64,000 nt of DNA from Kibdelosporangium banguiense (GTDB taxonomy: Bacteria > Actinomycetota > Actinomycetes > Mycobacteriales > Pseudonocardiaceae): positions 7,887,203 to 7,951,202 of the forward strand of contig NZ_JAGINW010000001.1 of NCBI RefSeq assembly GCF_017876405.1. The letters run 5' to 3'. Shown here piece after piece: positions 35,494 to 44,600 of the stretch. How positions within the stretch are numbered: position 1 is the first letter of the stretch; each line of letters starts with the position of its first letter. The position numbers were made by a program, and so were the translations under genes. The notes under the pieces are model-generated. The model was not told the DNA's origin and searched no databases. It worked only from the letters and a program-made list of their open reading frames with translations.

Positions 35494-36384
35494 ATGGTGG
35501 ACCTCAACAGCAGGGAGGCTGCCGGCAGCCGACGCCGGCGCTCGAGTCTCGCGGACCTCGTGCGGAACATGGGCTACGAGGTCATGCCGTTCAAGAACGC
35601 CGAACAGGACGTCCTCGACCACGTTCCGACAAGCGTCCCGCTGACCGTCACCGTCACGGAGGCGAAGGGCATCGACACCACGATCGGCCTAACCGAGCGC
35701 CTGCTGGGCCACGGCTATCGGGTAGCCCCACACCTGCCGGCCCGGCAGTTCCTTGACGCCAGCCATGTCGCCGACGTCATCGCCCGGCTGCGCGAGGCCG
35801 GGGCCACGTCGGTGTTCGTGATCGGCGGCGACGCCCCGACACCGGCCGGGAAGTTCGAGGATGCGTATTGCCTGCTGCAGGCGATGGAGGAGATCGGCCA
35901 TCCGTTCGACCAGGTCGGGATCGGCGGATACCCCGAGGGCCACGGGACGATCCCGCAGGAGGCGATCGACCTGGCGCTCAAGCAGAAGGCGCCGATGGCG
36001 ACCCATGCCGTCACACAGATCTGCTTCGACGCCAGGACAACCGCCGGCTGGGCCGCCCACGTCGCGGAATGTGGCGTCGACCTGCCGGTCTTCGTCGGCA
36101 TCCCGGGCCCTGTCAGCCGTCAGAAGCTCATCCGCATCTCGGCCGCCATCGGGCTGGGGCAGTCGGCGAGGTTCCTGCGCAAGCAGCAGAGCCTGCTCTG
36201 GAAGTTCCTGCTGCCCGGCGCCTACAAGCCGACCGGACTCGTCCGCGCGCTGGGCGAGGCGGTGCCACGCACGGCGAACAACATCGTCGGCCTGCACATC
36301 TTCACCTTCAACGAACTCCGTAAGACCGAGCAGTGGCGTCAGCGGCTGCTGGCCTCGGCGGCTGAGAAGGACGATCGGCGATGA
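35494..36384 (+). CDS. metF: methylenetetrahydrofolate reductase
   Basis: A 296-residue FAD-dependent MetF-fold protein (single barrel). Features include VIGGDAPTPAGKFEDAYCLL, in the position of the family's GGD motif, GIGGYPEGH, and TQICFDA near the flavin/folate site. In this setting it would run in the oxidative direction, turning the 5-methyl-THF made by the demethylases into 5,10-methylene-THF rather than supplying methionine synthesis. That use of metF beside ligM is known from lignin-degrading sphingomonads. Its stop overlaps purU by four bases. Confidence 0.9.
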   Translation: MVDLNSREAAGSRRRRSSLADLVRNMGYEVMPFKNAEQDVLDHVPTSVPLTVTVTEAKGIDTTIGLTERLLGHGYRVAPHLPARQFLDASHVADVIARLREAGATSVFVIGGDAPTPAGKFEDAYCLLQAMEEIGHPFDQVGIGGYPEGHGTIPQEAIDLALKQKAPMATHAVTQICFDARTTAGWAAHVAECGVDLPVFVGIPGPVSRQKLIRISAAIGLGQSARFLRKQQSLLWKFLLPGAYKPTGLVRALGEAVPRTANNIVGLHIFTFNELRKTEQWRQRLLASAAEKDDRR

Positions 36385-37253
36385 CCGTGAACCACACCGA
36401 AGAGGACTACGGCCGCCTCATCGTTCAAGGCGCCGACCAGCCAGGCATCGTGTCCCGCGTCTCGACCGTGCTCGCCGAGCAGGGCGCCAACGTCGTCGCA
36501 CTCGACCAGTCGACCAGCGACCCGACCGGCGGACGCTTCTTCCAGCGCACCATCTTCCACCTGCCAGGCCTCTCTGTGAAGCTGCCCGACCTTGAGCTGG
36601 CGCTGGGCGAGAAGCTGGTCGACGACCTCGGGTTGTCCTACCGGCTGGTCGAGAGCAAGCGGCACAAGCGCGTGGCCATTCTCGTGTCCAAGGCTGATCA
36701 CTGCCTGCTTGACCTGTTATGGCGCCAGCGCCGTGGGGAGCTGCGCATGACGGTCCCGATGGTGATCTCCAACCACCCCGACCTCGGCGACGACGTCCGC
36801 CAGTTCGGCATCCCGTTCTTCCACGTGCCCGTCGAGAAGGACAAGAAAGCCGAAGCGGAGAAGGAACAGCTGAACCTGCTCAAGGGCAACGTCGACACCG
36901 TCGTGCTGGCCCGCTACATGCAGATCATCTCCGGGGATCTCCTCGACGAGCTCGCTGTCCCGGTGATCAACATCCACCATTCCTTCCTGCCCGCCTTCAT
37001 GGGCGCAGGCCCGTACCAGCGAGCCAAGGACCGTGGCGTGAAGCTCGTGGGCGCCACCGCCCACTACGTGACCGAGGACCTCGACGAAGGCCCGATCATC
37101 GAACAGGACGTCATCCGGGTCTCGCACGAGGAGTCCGTGCGCGAACTGCAACGCAAGGGTGCCGACGTCGAACGCCTGGTGCTCTCGCGGGCAGTCGCCT
37201 GGCATTGCGATGACCGCGTCATCCGGGACGGCAACACCACCGTTGTTTTCTAG
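36381..37253 (+). CDS. purU: formyltetrahydrofolate deformylase
   Basis: A 290-residue PurU. An N-terminal ACT domain (about 1-85, RLIVQGADQPGIVSRVS) is followed by a formyltransferase-fold hydrolase domain with VISNHPDL, ARYMQIIS, the catalytic His in INIHHSFLPAF and the Asp in EDLDEGPIIEQD. It hydrolyses 10-formyl-THF to formate and THF, which drains the C1 units taken from methoxy groups and frees folate. A ligH-type formyl-THF synthetase and folD, needed between MetF and PurU, are not in the window. Codon 113 (36717-36719) is TTA, rare in actinomycetes. It starts inside the metF stop. Confidence 0.92.
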   Translation: MTVNHTEEDYGRLIVQGADQPGIVSRVSTVLAEQGANVVALDQSTSDPTGGRFFQRTIFHLPGLSVKLPDLELALGEKLVDDLGLSYRLVESKRHKRVAILVSKADHCLLDLLWRQRRGELRMTVPMVISNHPDLGDDVRQFGIPFFHVPVEKDKKAEAEKEQLNLLKGNVDTVVLARYMQIISGDLLDELAVPVINIHHSFLPAFMGAGPYQRAKDRGVKLVGATAHYVTEDLDEGPIIEQDVIRVSHEESVRELQRKGADVERLVLSRAVAWHCDDRVIRDGNTTVVF

Positions 37254-37271
37254 GAGCTGAAGGACACGACC

Positions 37272-37616
37272 ATGACCACGGCGAAGGACAACTACGTCCT
37301 CGACCTCGAGAACAACCGGCGCGGTTACGCACTCAACCGGATGTTCGGTTCGTTCAGGCACGCGGAGAACCGCGACGAGTTCGCCGCCGACGAGGCGGCC
37401 TACTGTGACCATTATGGACTGACGTCTGAGCAGAAGAAGGTTGTCCTGCAACGGGACTGGATAGGCATGCTGGATCTGGGAGCATCCATTTTCTACTCGT
37501 TCAAGCTGGCGACGATGGACCGCAAGTCCATGCAGTACCTGGGCGGCGTCTTCACCGGCATGACGGCCGAGCAGTTCGCCGAGGCGTTGCAGGCCGGAGG
37601 GCGGAAGTTTGGCTGA
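37272..37616 (+). CDS. ligA: LigA-type extradiol dioxygenase small (alpha) subunit
   Basis: A 114-residue helical subunit. RRGYALNRMFGSF, HAENRDEFAADEAAYCDHYGL, QRDWIGMLDLGASIFYSFKL and MTGMTAEQFAEAL align by eye with LigA, the small subunit of protocatechuate 4,5-dioxygenase. It caps the active site of the large subunit. It lies 18 bases after purU and overlaps ligB by eight bases. It is shorter than sphingomonad LigA at both ends. The substrate could be protocatechuate, gallate or 3-O-methylgallate. Confidence 0.9.
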   Translation: MTTAKDNYVLDLENNRRGYALNRMFGSFRHAENRDEFAADEAAYCDHYGLTSEQKKVVLQRDWIGMLDLGASIFYSFKLATMDRKSMQYLGGVFTGMTAEQFAEALQAGGRKFG

Positions 37617-38466
37617 GGTGATCTGGGGTCTGGCGACCTCGCACGTGCCCTCGATCGGCGCGGCCATGGACAACCACAAAACCGGAGACCCGTACTGGAA
37701 GCCGTTGTTCGACGGCTACGCCCCCGCCCGCGAGTGGATGGCCGGGCACAAGCCTGACGTCGCGGTCGTCGTCTACAACGACCATGCCAACGCCGTGGGC
37801 CTCGACCTGGTCCCGACGTTCGGCATCGGCACGGCCGAGGCCTACGACGTCGCCGACGAGGGCTGGGGGCAACGGCCTGTGCCGCGGGTGACCGGGGCGC
37901 CCGAACTGAGCGCGCATCTGGTCCGCGAACTGATGGACGACTCGTTCGACATCGCCACCTTCAACCAGTTGGACGTCGACCACGGCCTCACTGTGCCGTT
38001 GTCGGTGTACTGCCCGGACCCGGGCGACGCCTGGCCTTGTGCCGTGGTGCCGGTTCTGGTCAACGTCATCCAGTACCCGCAGCCGACCGCCGCTCGTTGT
38101 TTCGCGCTCGGGCAGGGCCTCGGCCGGGCGATCCGCTCGTTCCCCCAGGACATCAAGGTCGCCGTCTTCGGCACCGGCGGGATGTCCCACCAGCTGGCCG
38201 GGGCCCGTGCCGGGCTGATCAACACCGAGTTCGACCGGATGTTCCTGCAGGCGATCGAGACCGAGCCGGCCAAGCTCGCCGCCCTGACCCGCGAGGACTA
38301 CATCCGCCAGGCCGGCACCGAGGGCATCGAGCTGATCATGTGGCTGGTCATGCGCGGCGCCCTCAGCGAGAACATCCGCCGGATTCATGACACCTACCAC
38401 GTCCCGGCGTCCAACACCGCCGCGGCGCTGGCCTTGTTCGAGGACCTCGGGACGGTGAGCCGATGA
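37609..38466 (+). CDS. ligB: LigB-type class III extradiol dioxygenase catalytic (beta) subunit
   Basis: A 285-residue Fe(II) ring-cleavage subunit. Predicted iron ligands are His12 (ATSHVPS), His59 (YNDHAN) and the Glu in GTEGIELIMWLVMRG (about residue 242), as in LigB. It opens the ring between C4 and C5 of a catechol-type acid. The start is an uncommon TTG at 37609: GGAGG lies eight bases upstream, and the resulting N-terminus places His12 as in the family. It overlaps ligA and the next hydrolase gene. With gallate the product would go directly to GalB and LigK; with protocatechuate a LigC dehydrogenase and LigI lactonase would be needed, and neither is here. Confidence 0.9.
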   Translation: MAEVIWGLATSHVPSIGAAMDNHKTGDPYWKPLFDGYAPAREWMAGHKPDVAVVVYNDHANAVGLDLVPTFGIGTAEAYDVADEGWGQRPVPRVTGAPELSAHLVRELMDDSFDIATFNQLDVDHGLTVPLSVYCPDPGDAWPCAVVPVLVNVIQYPQPTAARCFALGQGLGRAIRSFPQDIKVAVFGTGGMSHQLAGARAGLINTEFDRMFLQAIETEPAKLAALTREDYIRQAGTEGIELIMWLVMRGALSENIRRIHDTYHVPASNTAAALALFEDLGTVSR

Positions 38467-39167
38467 GCACTTTCGTTCTCCTGCACGGCGCCTGGCACGG
38501 CGGCTGGGTCTGGCAGCGCGTGGCCCCGCTGCTGCACGACGCGGGCCACGAGGTCCACACGCCGACCTTCACCGGCCTCAGCGACCGCGCCCACACGCTG
38601 AATCCCTCGGTTGGCCTCGGCACCCATATCGAAGACGTCGTCGCGCTCATCCAGGCCCACAACATCCACGACGTCATCCTGGTCGGCCACAGCTACGCCG
38701 GACAGGTCGTCACCGGGGTCACCGACCGCATCCCGCACCGCATCCAACGGCGGGTGTACCTCGACGCGTTCGTCGGCGGCGACGGCGACGCCGCGATCGA
38801 CCTCCAGCCCGCCACGGTGGCCGCGCACTACCGGGAATCAGTCGCCGGCCCCGGTTTCGGCTGGCTCATCCCGGTTCGCTCGCTGCAGGTCCTCGGCGTC
38901 ACCGACCCGGCCGACGTCGACTGGCTCTCGGCTCGCCTCACCCCGCACCCGTGGCTCAGCTACATCGAGCCCCTGCGGGTGACGAGCGTGGTCGACCAGG
39001 TTCCCGCGGCCTTCATCGAGTGCACCGACTGGATGCGGGTGTTCAAGTCCCACGCCGAAAAGGCCGCGGCCCGCGGCTGGCCGGTCCATACGCTTGCGAC
39101 CGGTCACGAAGCCATGGTCACCGCCCCCAAAGAGCTCGCCGGCCTGCTGCTGGCCATCGCCGGCTGA
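38463..39167 (+). CDS. alpha/beta hydrolase of the methylesterase/hydroxynitrile-lyase group
   Basis: A 234-residue small hydrolase. The oxyanion motif LLHGAWHGGWVW, the nucleophile elbow VGHSYAG (Ser77) and a C-terminal catalytic His in ATGHEAM are all present. It has no signal peptide. The start overlaps the ligB stop by four bases, so it is part of the ring-cleavage operon. It may hydrolyse an aromatic ester brought in by the symporter, or 2-pyrone-4,6-dicarboxylate that forms as a side product of extradiol cleavage (usually LigI, an unrelated amidohydrolase). Both roles are inference. Confidence 0.85.
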   Translation: MSTFVLLHGAWHGGWVWQRVAPLLHDAGHEVHTPTFTGLSDRAHTLNPSVGLGTHIEDVVALIQAHNIHDVILVGHSYAGQVVTGVTDRIPHRIQRRVYLDAFVGGDGDAAIDLQPATVAAHYRESVAGPGFGWLIPVRSLQVLGVTDPADVDWLSARLTPHPWLSYIEPLRVTSVVDQVPAAFIECTDWMRVFKSHAEKAAARGWPVHTLATGHEAMVTAPKELAGLLLAIAG

Positions 39168-39182
39168 GACCTGGAGACAAAC

Positions 39183-39461
39183 ATGGAATTCCTGGTCCGT
39201 ACCGAGAACCTGCTGCCCGCCGACACCCCGGACGACGTACGCGAACAGCTGCGCAAGGGTGAACGAGACCGTGCCATGCAACTGCGTGAAGCGGGCATCC
39301 TCAAACGGCTCTGGCGCGTGCCCGGCCGCAACGCCACCGTCGGGCTCTACGAGGCCGAAGACCCCGCCGCACTGCACGACGCGCTCACGTCCCTGCCCAT
39401 GTGGAAGTGGATGGACGTCACCGTCGAGGCGCTGGCCACGCACCCGCAGGAACGCCGTTAG
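39183..39461 (+). CDS. muconolactone delta-isomerase-like small protein
   Basis: A 92-residue protein matching the muconolactone isomerase (CatC) fold by eye: MEFLVRTENLLP at the start, LREAGILKRLWRVPGRNATVGLYE in the middle and LPMWKWMDVTVEALATHP at the end. Genuine CatC acts in the catechol ortho pathway, but no catA or catB is present. In a 4,5-cleavage operon a keto-enol or double-bond shift of 4-oxalomesaconate is the step that needs such an enzyme, so it may replace GalD. It follows the hydrolase by 15 bases. Confidence 0.8.
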   Translation: MEFLVRTENLLPADTPDDVREQLRKGERDRAMQLREAGILKRLWRVPGRNATVGLYEAEDPAALHDALTSLPMWKWMDVTVEALATHPQERR

Positions 39462-39495
39462 ACCCCTGAGGTACACGCTCAACGAGGAGCCGCCC

Positions 39496-40809
39496 ATGTC
39501 CAGGCCCGCCCCCAAGGCCAGAACCGTCGCGCTGGCCAGCTACATCGGCACGACGATCGAGTGGTACGACTTCTTCATCTACGGCGTCGCCGCGACGCTC
39601 GTGTTCCGCACCCAGTTCTTCCCGGCGTTCTCGGAGTTCGGCGGGACCCTCGCCGCACTGGCCACGTTCGCCGTCGGGTTCATCGCCCGCCCGATCGGTG
39701 GCATCGTGATGGGCCACTTCGGTGACCGGGTCGGCCGCAAGTCGATGCTCGTGGTCTCCCTGCTGATCATGGGCGTCGCCACTACCCTCATCGGCCTGAT
39801 CCCGACGTATGCGGCGATCGGTGTCTGGGCGCCGATCCTGCTGGTGGTGCTCCGGCTCGCCCAGGGAGCCGGCGTCGGCGGCGAGTGGGCGGGCGCGGTC
39901 CTGATGGCCATCGAGAACGCCCCGCCGAAGCGGAGGTCGCTCTACGGCTGCTTCCCGCAGCTGGGGCTCCCGTCCGGAATCCTGTTGTCCCAGCTGGTCT
40001 TCCTGCTGCTGACCGAGTTCCTGCCGGCCGGGGCGTTCGCCACCTGGGGCTGGCGGATCGCGTTCCTGCTCAGCGCGGTGCTGATCATCGTCGGGCTGGT
40101 CATCCGGCTGCGGATCGAGGAGAGCGCCGACTTCGAACGCGTCCGGGCCACAGGCCAGGTCGAGAAACTGCCGCTGATACAGGCCTTCCGGCAGTCGCCG
40201 CTGCAGCTGCTGGTCGGCAGCGTCGCGTCGATCGCAGCCCCGGCACTGGGTTACCTCGTCTCGGTGTACATGGTCTCCTACGGCACGGCCCAGTTGAAGC
40301 TGCCGACGTCGACGATGCTGTGGATCATCATCGGGGTCAGCGTGTTCTGGATCGTCCTGATGCTCGCAGCCGGTATCGCCGGCGACCGTTTCGGCCGCAA
40401 GAGGACGTTCGTGGTGGGGGCGGTGCTCGCGGTCGTGTGGGCGTTCCCGATGTTCGCCTTGGTCGACACCAGATCCGTACCGTTGATCTTTCTCGCCCTC
40501 GTGGTGATCACCGCCGCGAACGCGATCATGGCCGGACCGCAGCCCGCGCTGATCAGCGAGATGTTCCCGATCCGGCTGCGCTACAGCGGGGCCTCGCTGT
40601 GCTACACGATCGGGTCCGTGGTCGGCGGCGGCCTGACCCCGCTCCTGGCGACGGCGTTGTTCGCCGAGTACGGGACCACGATGGCGGTCTCCACCCTGAT
40701 CGCCGGGATCTCCCTGCTGAGCCTCGCAGCGATCCTGCCCGCCGGGCGTCGCATCCTCTACGCCGAGGAACGTCGCCCGGAGCCGGTCGTGGTGCCTGCC
40801 AGCGACTGA
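39496..40809 (+). CDS. MFS transporter, metabolite:H+ symporter (MHS) family
   Basis: A 437-residue twelve-helix transporter. ASYIGTTIEWYDFFIYG at the N-terminus, GHFGDRVGRKSMLV between helices 2 and 3, GVGGEWAGAVLM and the second-half GDRFGRKRTF are classic for MHS-family carriers such as ShiA, PcaT or KgtP. It should take up an aromatic or dicarboxylic acid with protons. ATG 39496 has GAGGAG six bases upstream; the longer open frame is a shadow of preceding genes. It is the last gene of the rightward operon, ending one base from the convergent response regulator. Confidence 0.92.
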   Translation: MSRPAPKARTVALASYIGTTIEWYDFFIYGVAATLVFRTQFFPAFSEFGGTLAALATFAVGFIARPIGGIVMGHFGDRVGRKSMLVVSLLIMGVATTLIGLIPTYAAIGVWAPILLVVLRLAQGAGVGGEWAGAVLMAIENAPPKRRSLYGCFPQLGLPSGILLSQLVFLLLTEFLPAGAFATWGWRIAFLLSAVLIIVGLVIRLRIEESADFERVRATGQVEKLPLIQAFRQSPLQLLVGSVASIAAPALGYLVSVYMVSYGTAQLKLPTSTMLWIIIGVSVFWIVLMLAAGIAGDRFGRKRTFVVGAVLAVVWAFPMFALVDTRSVPLIFLALVVITAANAIMAGPQPALISEMFPIRLRYSGASLCYTIGSVVGGGLTPLLATALFAEYGTTMAVSTLIAGISLLSLAAILPAGRRILYAEERRPEPVVVPASD

Positions 40810-40810
40810 T

Positions 40811-41482
40811 CTACCCCTGTGGTGGTACGAGCCCTTCGCGGACCGCGACCAGGGCGGCTTGCGTACGCGAGGACAGTTGCAGCTTGCGAAGCACGTTGCT
40901 GACATGTGTCCTCGCAGTACGCTCGCTGATCACAAGCTCCTCAGCGATGGCCTTGTTCGACTTCCCGGTCGCAACCAGGCTGAGCACGGCACGCTCGCGC
41001 TCAGTGAGCGCGCTGAGGCCGGTCGGCGGCGACACAATCTCCTGCGTGAGCCGTCGGGCGACCGCAGGATCGAGGAACACTTCGTCCCGCGCCGCGGCAT
41101 GGATAGCAGCGGCAACCTCCGCCGGGCCGGCGCTCTTGAGCAGGTAACCCGACGCGCCACTGGCCAGAGCCACATGCACCCGTTCCATCTCACCGAAGCT
41201 GGTCAGGATCACCACCCGCACGGACGGATACGCCGCCGCGATCCGCGCCGTGACCTTCGACCCATCCATCCGCGGCATCAGCAGGTCAAGCAGAACGACA
41301 TCGGGCAACTCACGATGGGCGGCCATGGTCTCGAGCTTGTCCAGGGCCTCCTGCCCGTCCACGGCCTCGCCGACGACCTCCATGTCGTCGAGAACCTCGA
41401 GGTAGGCGTTGATACCGCGGCGAACGACCGCGTGGTCGTCCACGATCAGAACCCGGGTGGCTGTGGATGCCGGTGTGCTCAT
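40811..41482 (-). CDS. NarL/FixJ family response regulator
   Basis: A 223-residue regulator. The receiver domain has VLIVDDH with acidic Asp15-Asp16, phosphoacceptor Asp66 (LLDLLMP), the Thr/Ser of ILTSFGE and LLKSAGP. The C-terminal LuxR HTH is SALTERERAVLSLVATGKSNKAIAEEL. No kinase is adjacent. The soluble PAS-GAF kinase at 27624-29204 has the HisKA_3 type that partners this family, and the two genes frame the aromatic island, so they probably form one system controlling it. It is divergent from the SARP gene across 184 bases. Confidence 0.9.
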   Translation of the reverse strand: MSTPASTATRVLIVDDHAVVRRGINAYLEVLDDMEVVGEAVDGQEALDKLETMAAHRELPDVVLLDLLMPRMDGSKVTARIAAAYPSVRVVILTSFGEMERVHVALASGASGYLLKSAGPAEVAAAIHAAARDEVFLDPAVARRLTQEIVSPPTGLSALTERERAVLSLVATGKSNKAIAEELVISERTARTHVSNVLRKLQLSSRTQAALVAVREGLVPPQG

Positions 41483-41666
41483 GACGTCCGTGCCCTTCCT
41501 ACATCATGCTGAGCCCGTGCTCGTCCGCGAGACTGCCAGCTTGACATCCGGCTGCGCATTCTTCGAGTGCGGAACACGTGTTCTGAGTCCATTCGCGACG
41601 AATGACGTAGCCGCCGCTACAGCGTTGTGCCGGGCGAGGGCGTCATCGCTCGCTACTCTTTCGCTG

Positions 41667-44600
41667 GTGACCATCGAGCTGGTTCTGCTGTCGCGGGTGG
41701 CCTTCCGGGGTGTGGAGGTTGTGGGCGCCAATCTGCGTGGCCTGCTCGCGCTTTTGGCTGGTGAACTGCGCATGGGTTGCAGTACCGCGCGGCTGGTGGA
41801 TGAGTTGTGGCCGGATGAACAGCCTGAGCATCCGACCAAGGCGCTGCAGATTGTGGTGTCCCGCGCCCGTGCGCGGCTTGGCGCGGATGTCATTGTCCGG
41901 ACGCCCACGGGCTATCGCCTCTCCTTGGACGAGGGGCAAGTTGACGCCTCCGCTGTGCTCCTCAGCGCCTCCGCCAGCGAGCAGTCGGCCCGCGCTGGCG
42001 ACCACATGGCTGCGCTGCAGCATGCTGAGGCTGGTCTTGCATTGTGTGAAGGGGCTTCGAGCTGGGGTGACGCGGCTGACGACCCGCTTTCTGTGTTGCG
42101 GGCGGCGCGGGTGGCGACGTATCGAGCGTTGACACGTGCTCGTGCGCTGGCGCTGTCACGGCTGGGGCGGGCGGGGGAGGCGGTCGAGCCGCTCAACGAC
42201 CTGGTTCTGGAGCGGCCGAGGGATGAGGAAGTCCTGGCGGAGCTGCTGCGCTGCGAGGCGGCCACGGTGGGTCCTGCGACGGCATTGGCCAGGTACGACG
42301 GTTACCGGCGGGAGTTGCGTGATGAGCTGGGCAGTGAGCCCGGCCCAGCGTTGCGTAGCCTGTATCGCGAGTTGCTGCTGAGTGACGCGCCTGCGGTCCG
42401 GCATGGGGTACGGCAGGAACCCAATCTGATGCTCGGCCGCGACAAGGACATCGCCGCGGTGGTCGATCTGGTGCGTATGTCGCGGGTGACGTCGATCGTC
42501 GGTTCGGGTGGCCTGGGCAAGACCCGGCTCGCGCACGCGGTCGGTCGTGAGGCGGAGCAGCGGGTGGTGTATTTCGTCGGCCTTGCTGGTGTGAGCGCTG
42601 ACAGTGATGTGGCTGGTGAGGTCGCGTCCGCCCTCGGTGTGCGGCAGGCCGGGCCAGGGCGGCTCACGATGCGGGCTGATGTGCTCGCGGGCATTGTCGA
42701 CGTGCTTGGACCTGGCTCTGCGTTGTTGGTGCTGGACAACTGCGAGCACGTGGTGCGCGGGGCCGCTGAGCTGGTGCAGGCCTTGGTGTCGATGAGCAAG
42801 GACCTGCGGGTGCTCACTACCAGCCGCGCCCCGCTCGGTCTGTCCTCGGAATCGGTGTATCCATTGCCTGAATTGGACCTGCCGACGATGGTCGAGCTGT
42901 TCGGCCAGCGCGCCCGCGCAGTCCGTCCCGAGATCGACCTGCCGCCGACAGTGGTGCGGGAGCTGTGTGGTCGCTTGGACGGGTTGCCGCTGGCCGTGGA
43001 ATTGGCAGCCGCGCGGGTACGGGTGATGTCGGTGGTGGAGATCGCCGACCGGTTGGACGACCGGTTTGCCTTGCTGCGAGGCAATGTCCGGGACGCGCCG
43101 CAGCGGCATCGCACTCTGCACGCCGTCATCGACTGGAGCTGGCATCTCCTGGAACCCGCTGGGCAGGCGGCGATGCGTGCGCTGTCGGTGTTTCCCGGTG
43201 GGTTCACCGCGGCTGCCGCGCGTCACATACTCGGTGACGATGCGGTTGTGGAGCAATTGGTCGACCAGTCGCTGCTGAGGGTGGCCGACAGTGGGACGGG
43301 CACGCGTTTCGTGATGCTGGAGACGGTGCGTGAGTTCAGTGCCGCGCGTCGTGAGGACGCTGGCGAGAACGATCGCGTTGTCGGCCGTTTTCTTGGCTGG
43401 GCAGTCGATTTCGGCGGGCAGTGGGCAGCATCGGGAGACGGTTTCGTCTCGGCCTTGGACGAGATCCGGGCCGAGCAGGACAACCTGCTGCAGGCACTGC
43501 GGTACGGGCTCGAAAGCGAGGATGGTGCGACCGTCGCGGTGACGGCGGCTCTGCTGGGCAGTATGTGGGTCACCGAGTCGAACTTCACTCGGTTGGCCGC
43601 GCTGGCCAAGGACATCGGCTGGGTGTTGTCGCATTTCCGGCCGGAGCCCGCCTTCACTGAGACGACCAGGACGGCTGCGGTGCTGGCGGCGATGATCGGG
43701 TTTGTCATGCCGGATCTCAGCCCGTTGCGTGCCCTGGTCGCGCTGCGCCGGTTGCCGCCTGCGCCGCCGGACACAGTGGTGAGGGCGGCCCATGTGGCGC
43801 TGTGCGCGCCGGATGTCGTTGCGCTGCAGGAGATGTCGGCCAGTGACGATCCGCTGCCGGCCGGCTTCGCCAGCTACGTGCTCAGCTACATGTGCGAGAA
43901 CGTCAACGATCTGGACGGTGCGCTGGCGGCGGCCAGGCGGATGCTGGAGTCCTTTGAGGACGACAGCCTGCTGTTGATCCGGGCCGTGGCCCACGGCCGG
44001 GTCGGTGAGCTGTGCCTGCAGGTCGATCCTGGGGAAGCAGCGTTTCGTCACCTGCATATGGCGCTGACGATCACACAGGAGCTCGGGTGGTCGGTCACGA
44101 CCCGGGCGAGATGGGCGTTGGTGCTGGCCGACCTTCAGCGCGGCGCGTTCGACGAGGCGGAACGGGGGCTGGCGGAAGCGGTCCAGGGCAGCGGGGACGA
44201 ACCGCTGTTGTTCGAGATCTGTGCGCGTGCCGAGATCCTGCTCGGCCGGGGTGATGTCGAGGGTGGCCTGGATCTGTGGCGACGGGCCGCCATCCGATCA
44301 GGCAACGTCGGCAATGACCTGTCCGGCCTGTGGCCCTTCGAGGTCGAGGCCGTCGCCGTGGTCACCCATGCCCGCTACGGCCGCCTGGATTCGGTCAGGG
44401 AGATCGTCGGCAGGTTGCCTGCCATACTGTCCACAAGGGTCACATCAGTGCCGGTGGTGGAGTTCCCCATCTGCGGTTCGCTTCTGCTGGCGCTGGGCGT
44501 GGCCGATCTGGACCGTGGAGCCGTCGTCCAGGGTGTACGGATGATCGCGCTGGCGCAGTGTTTCGGGCTGCTGCGCGAATTCCAGCCCACCATGTCCCCT

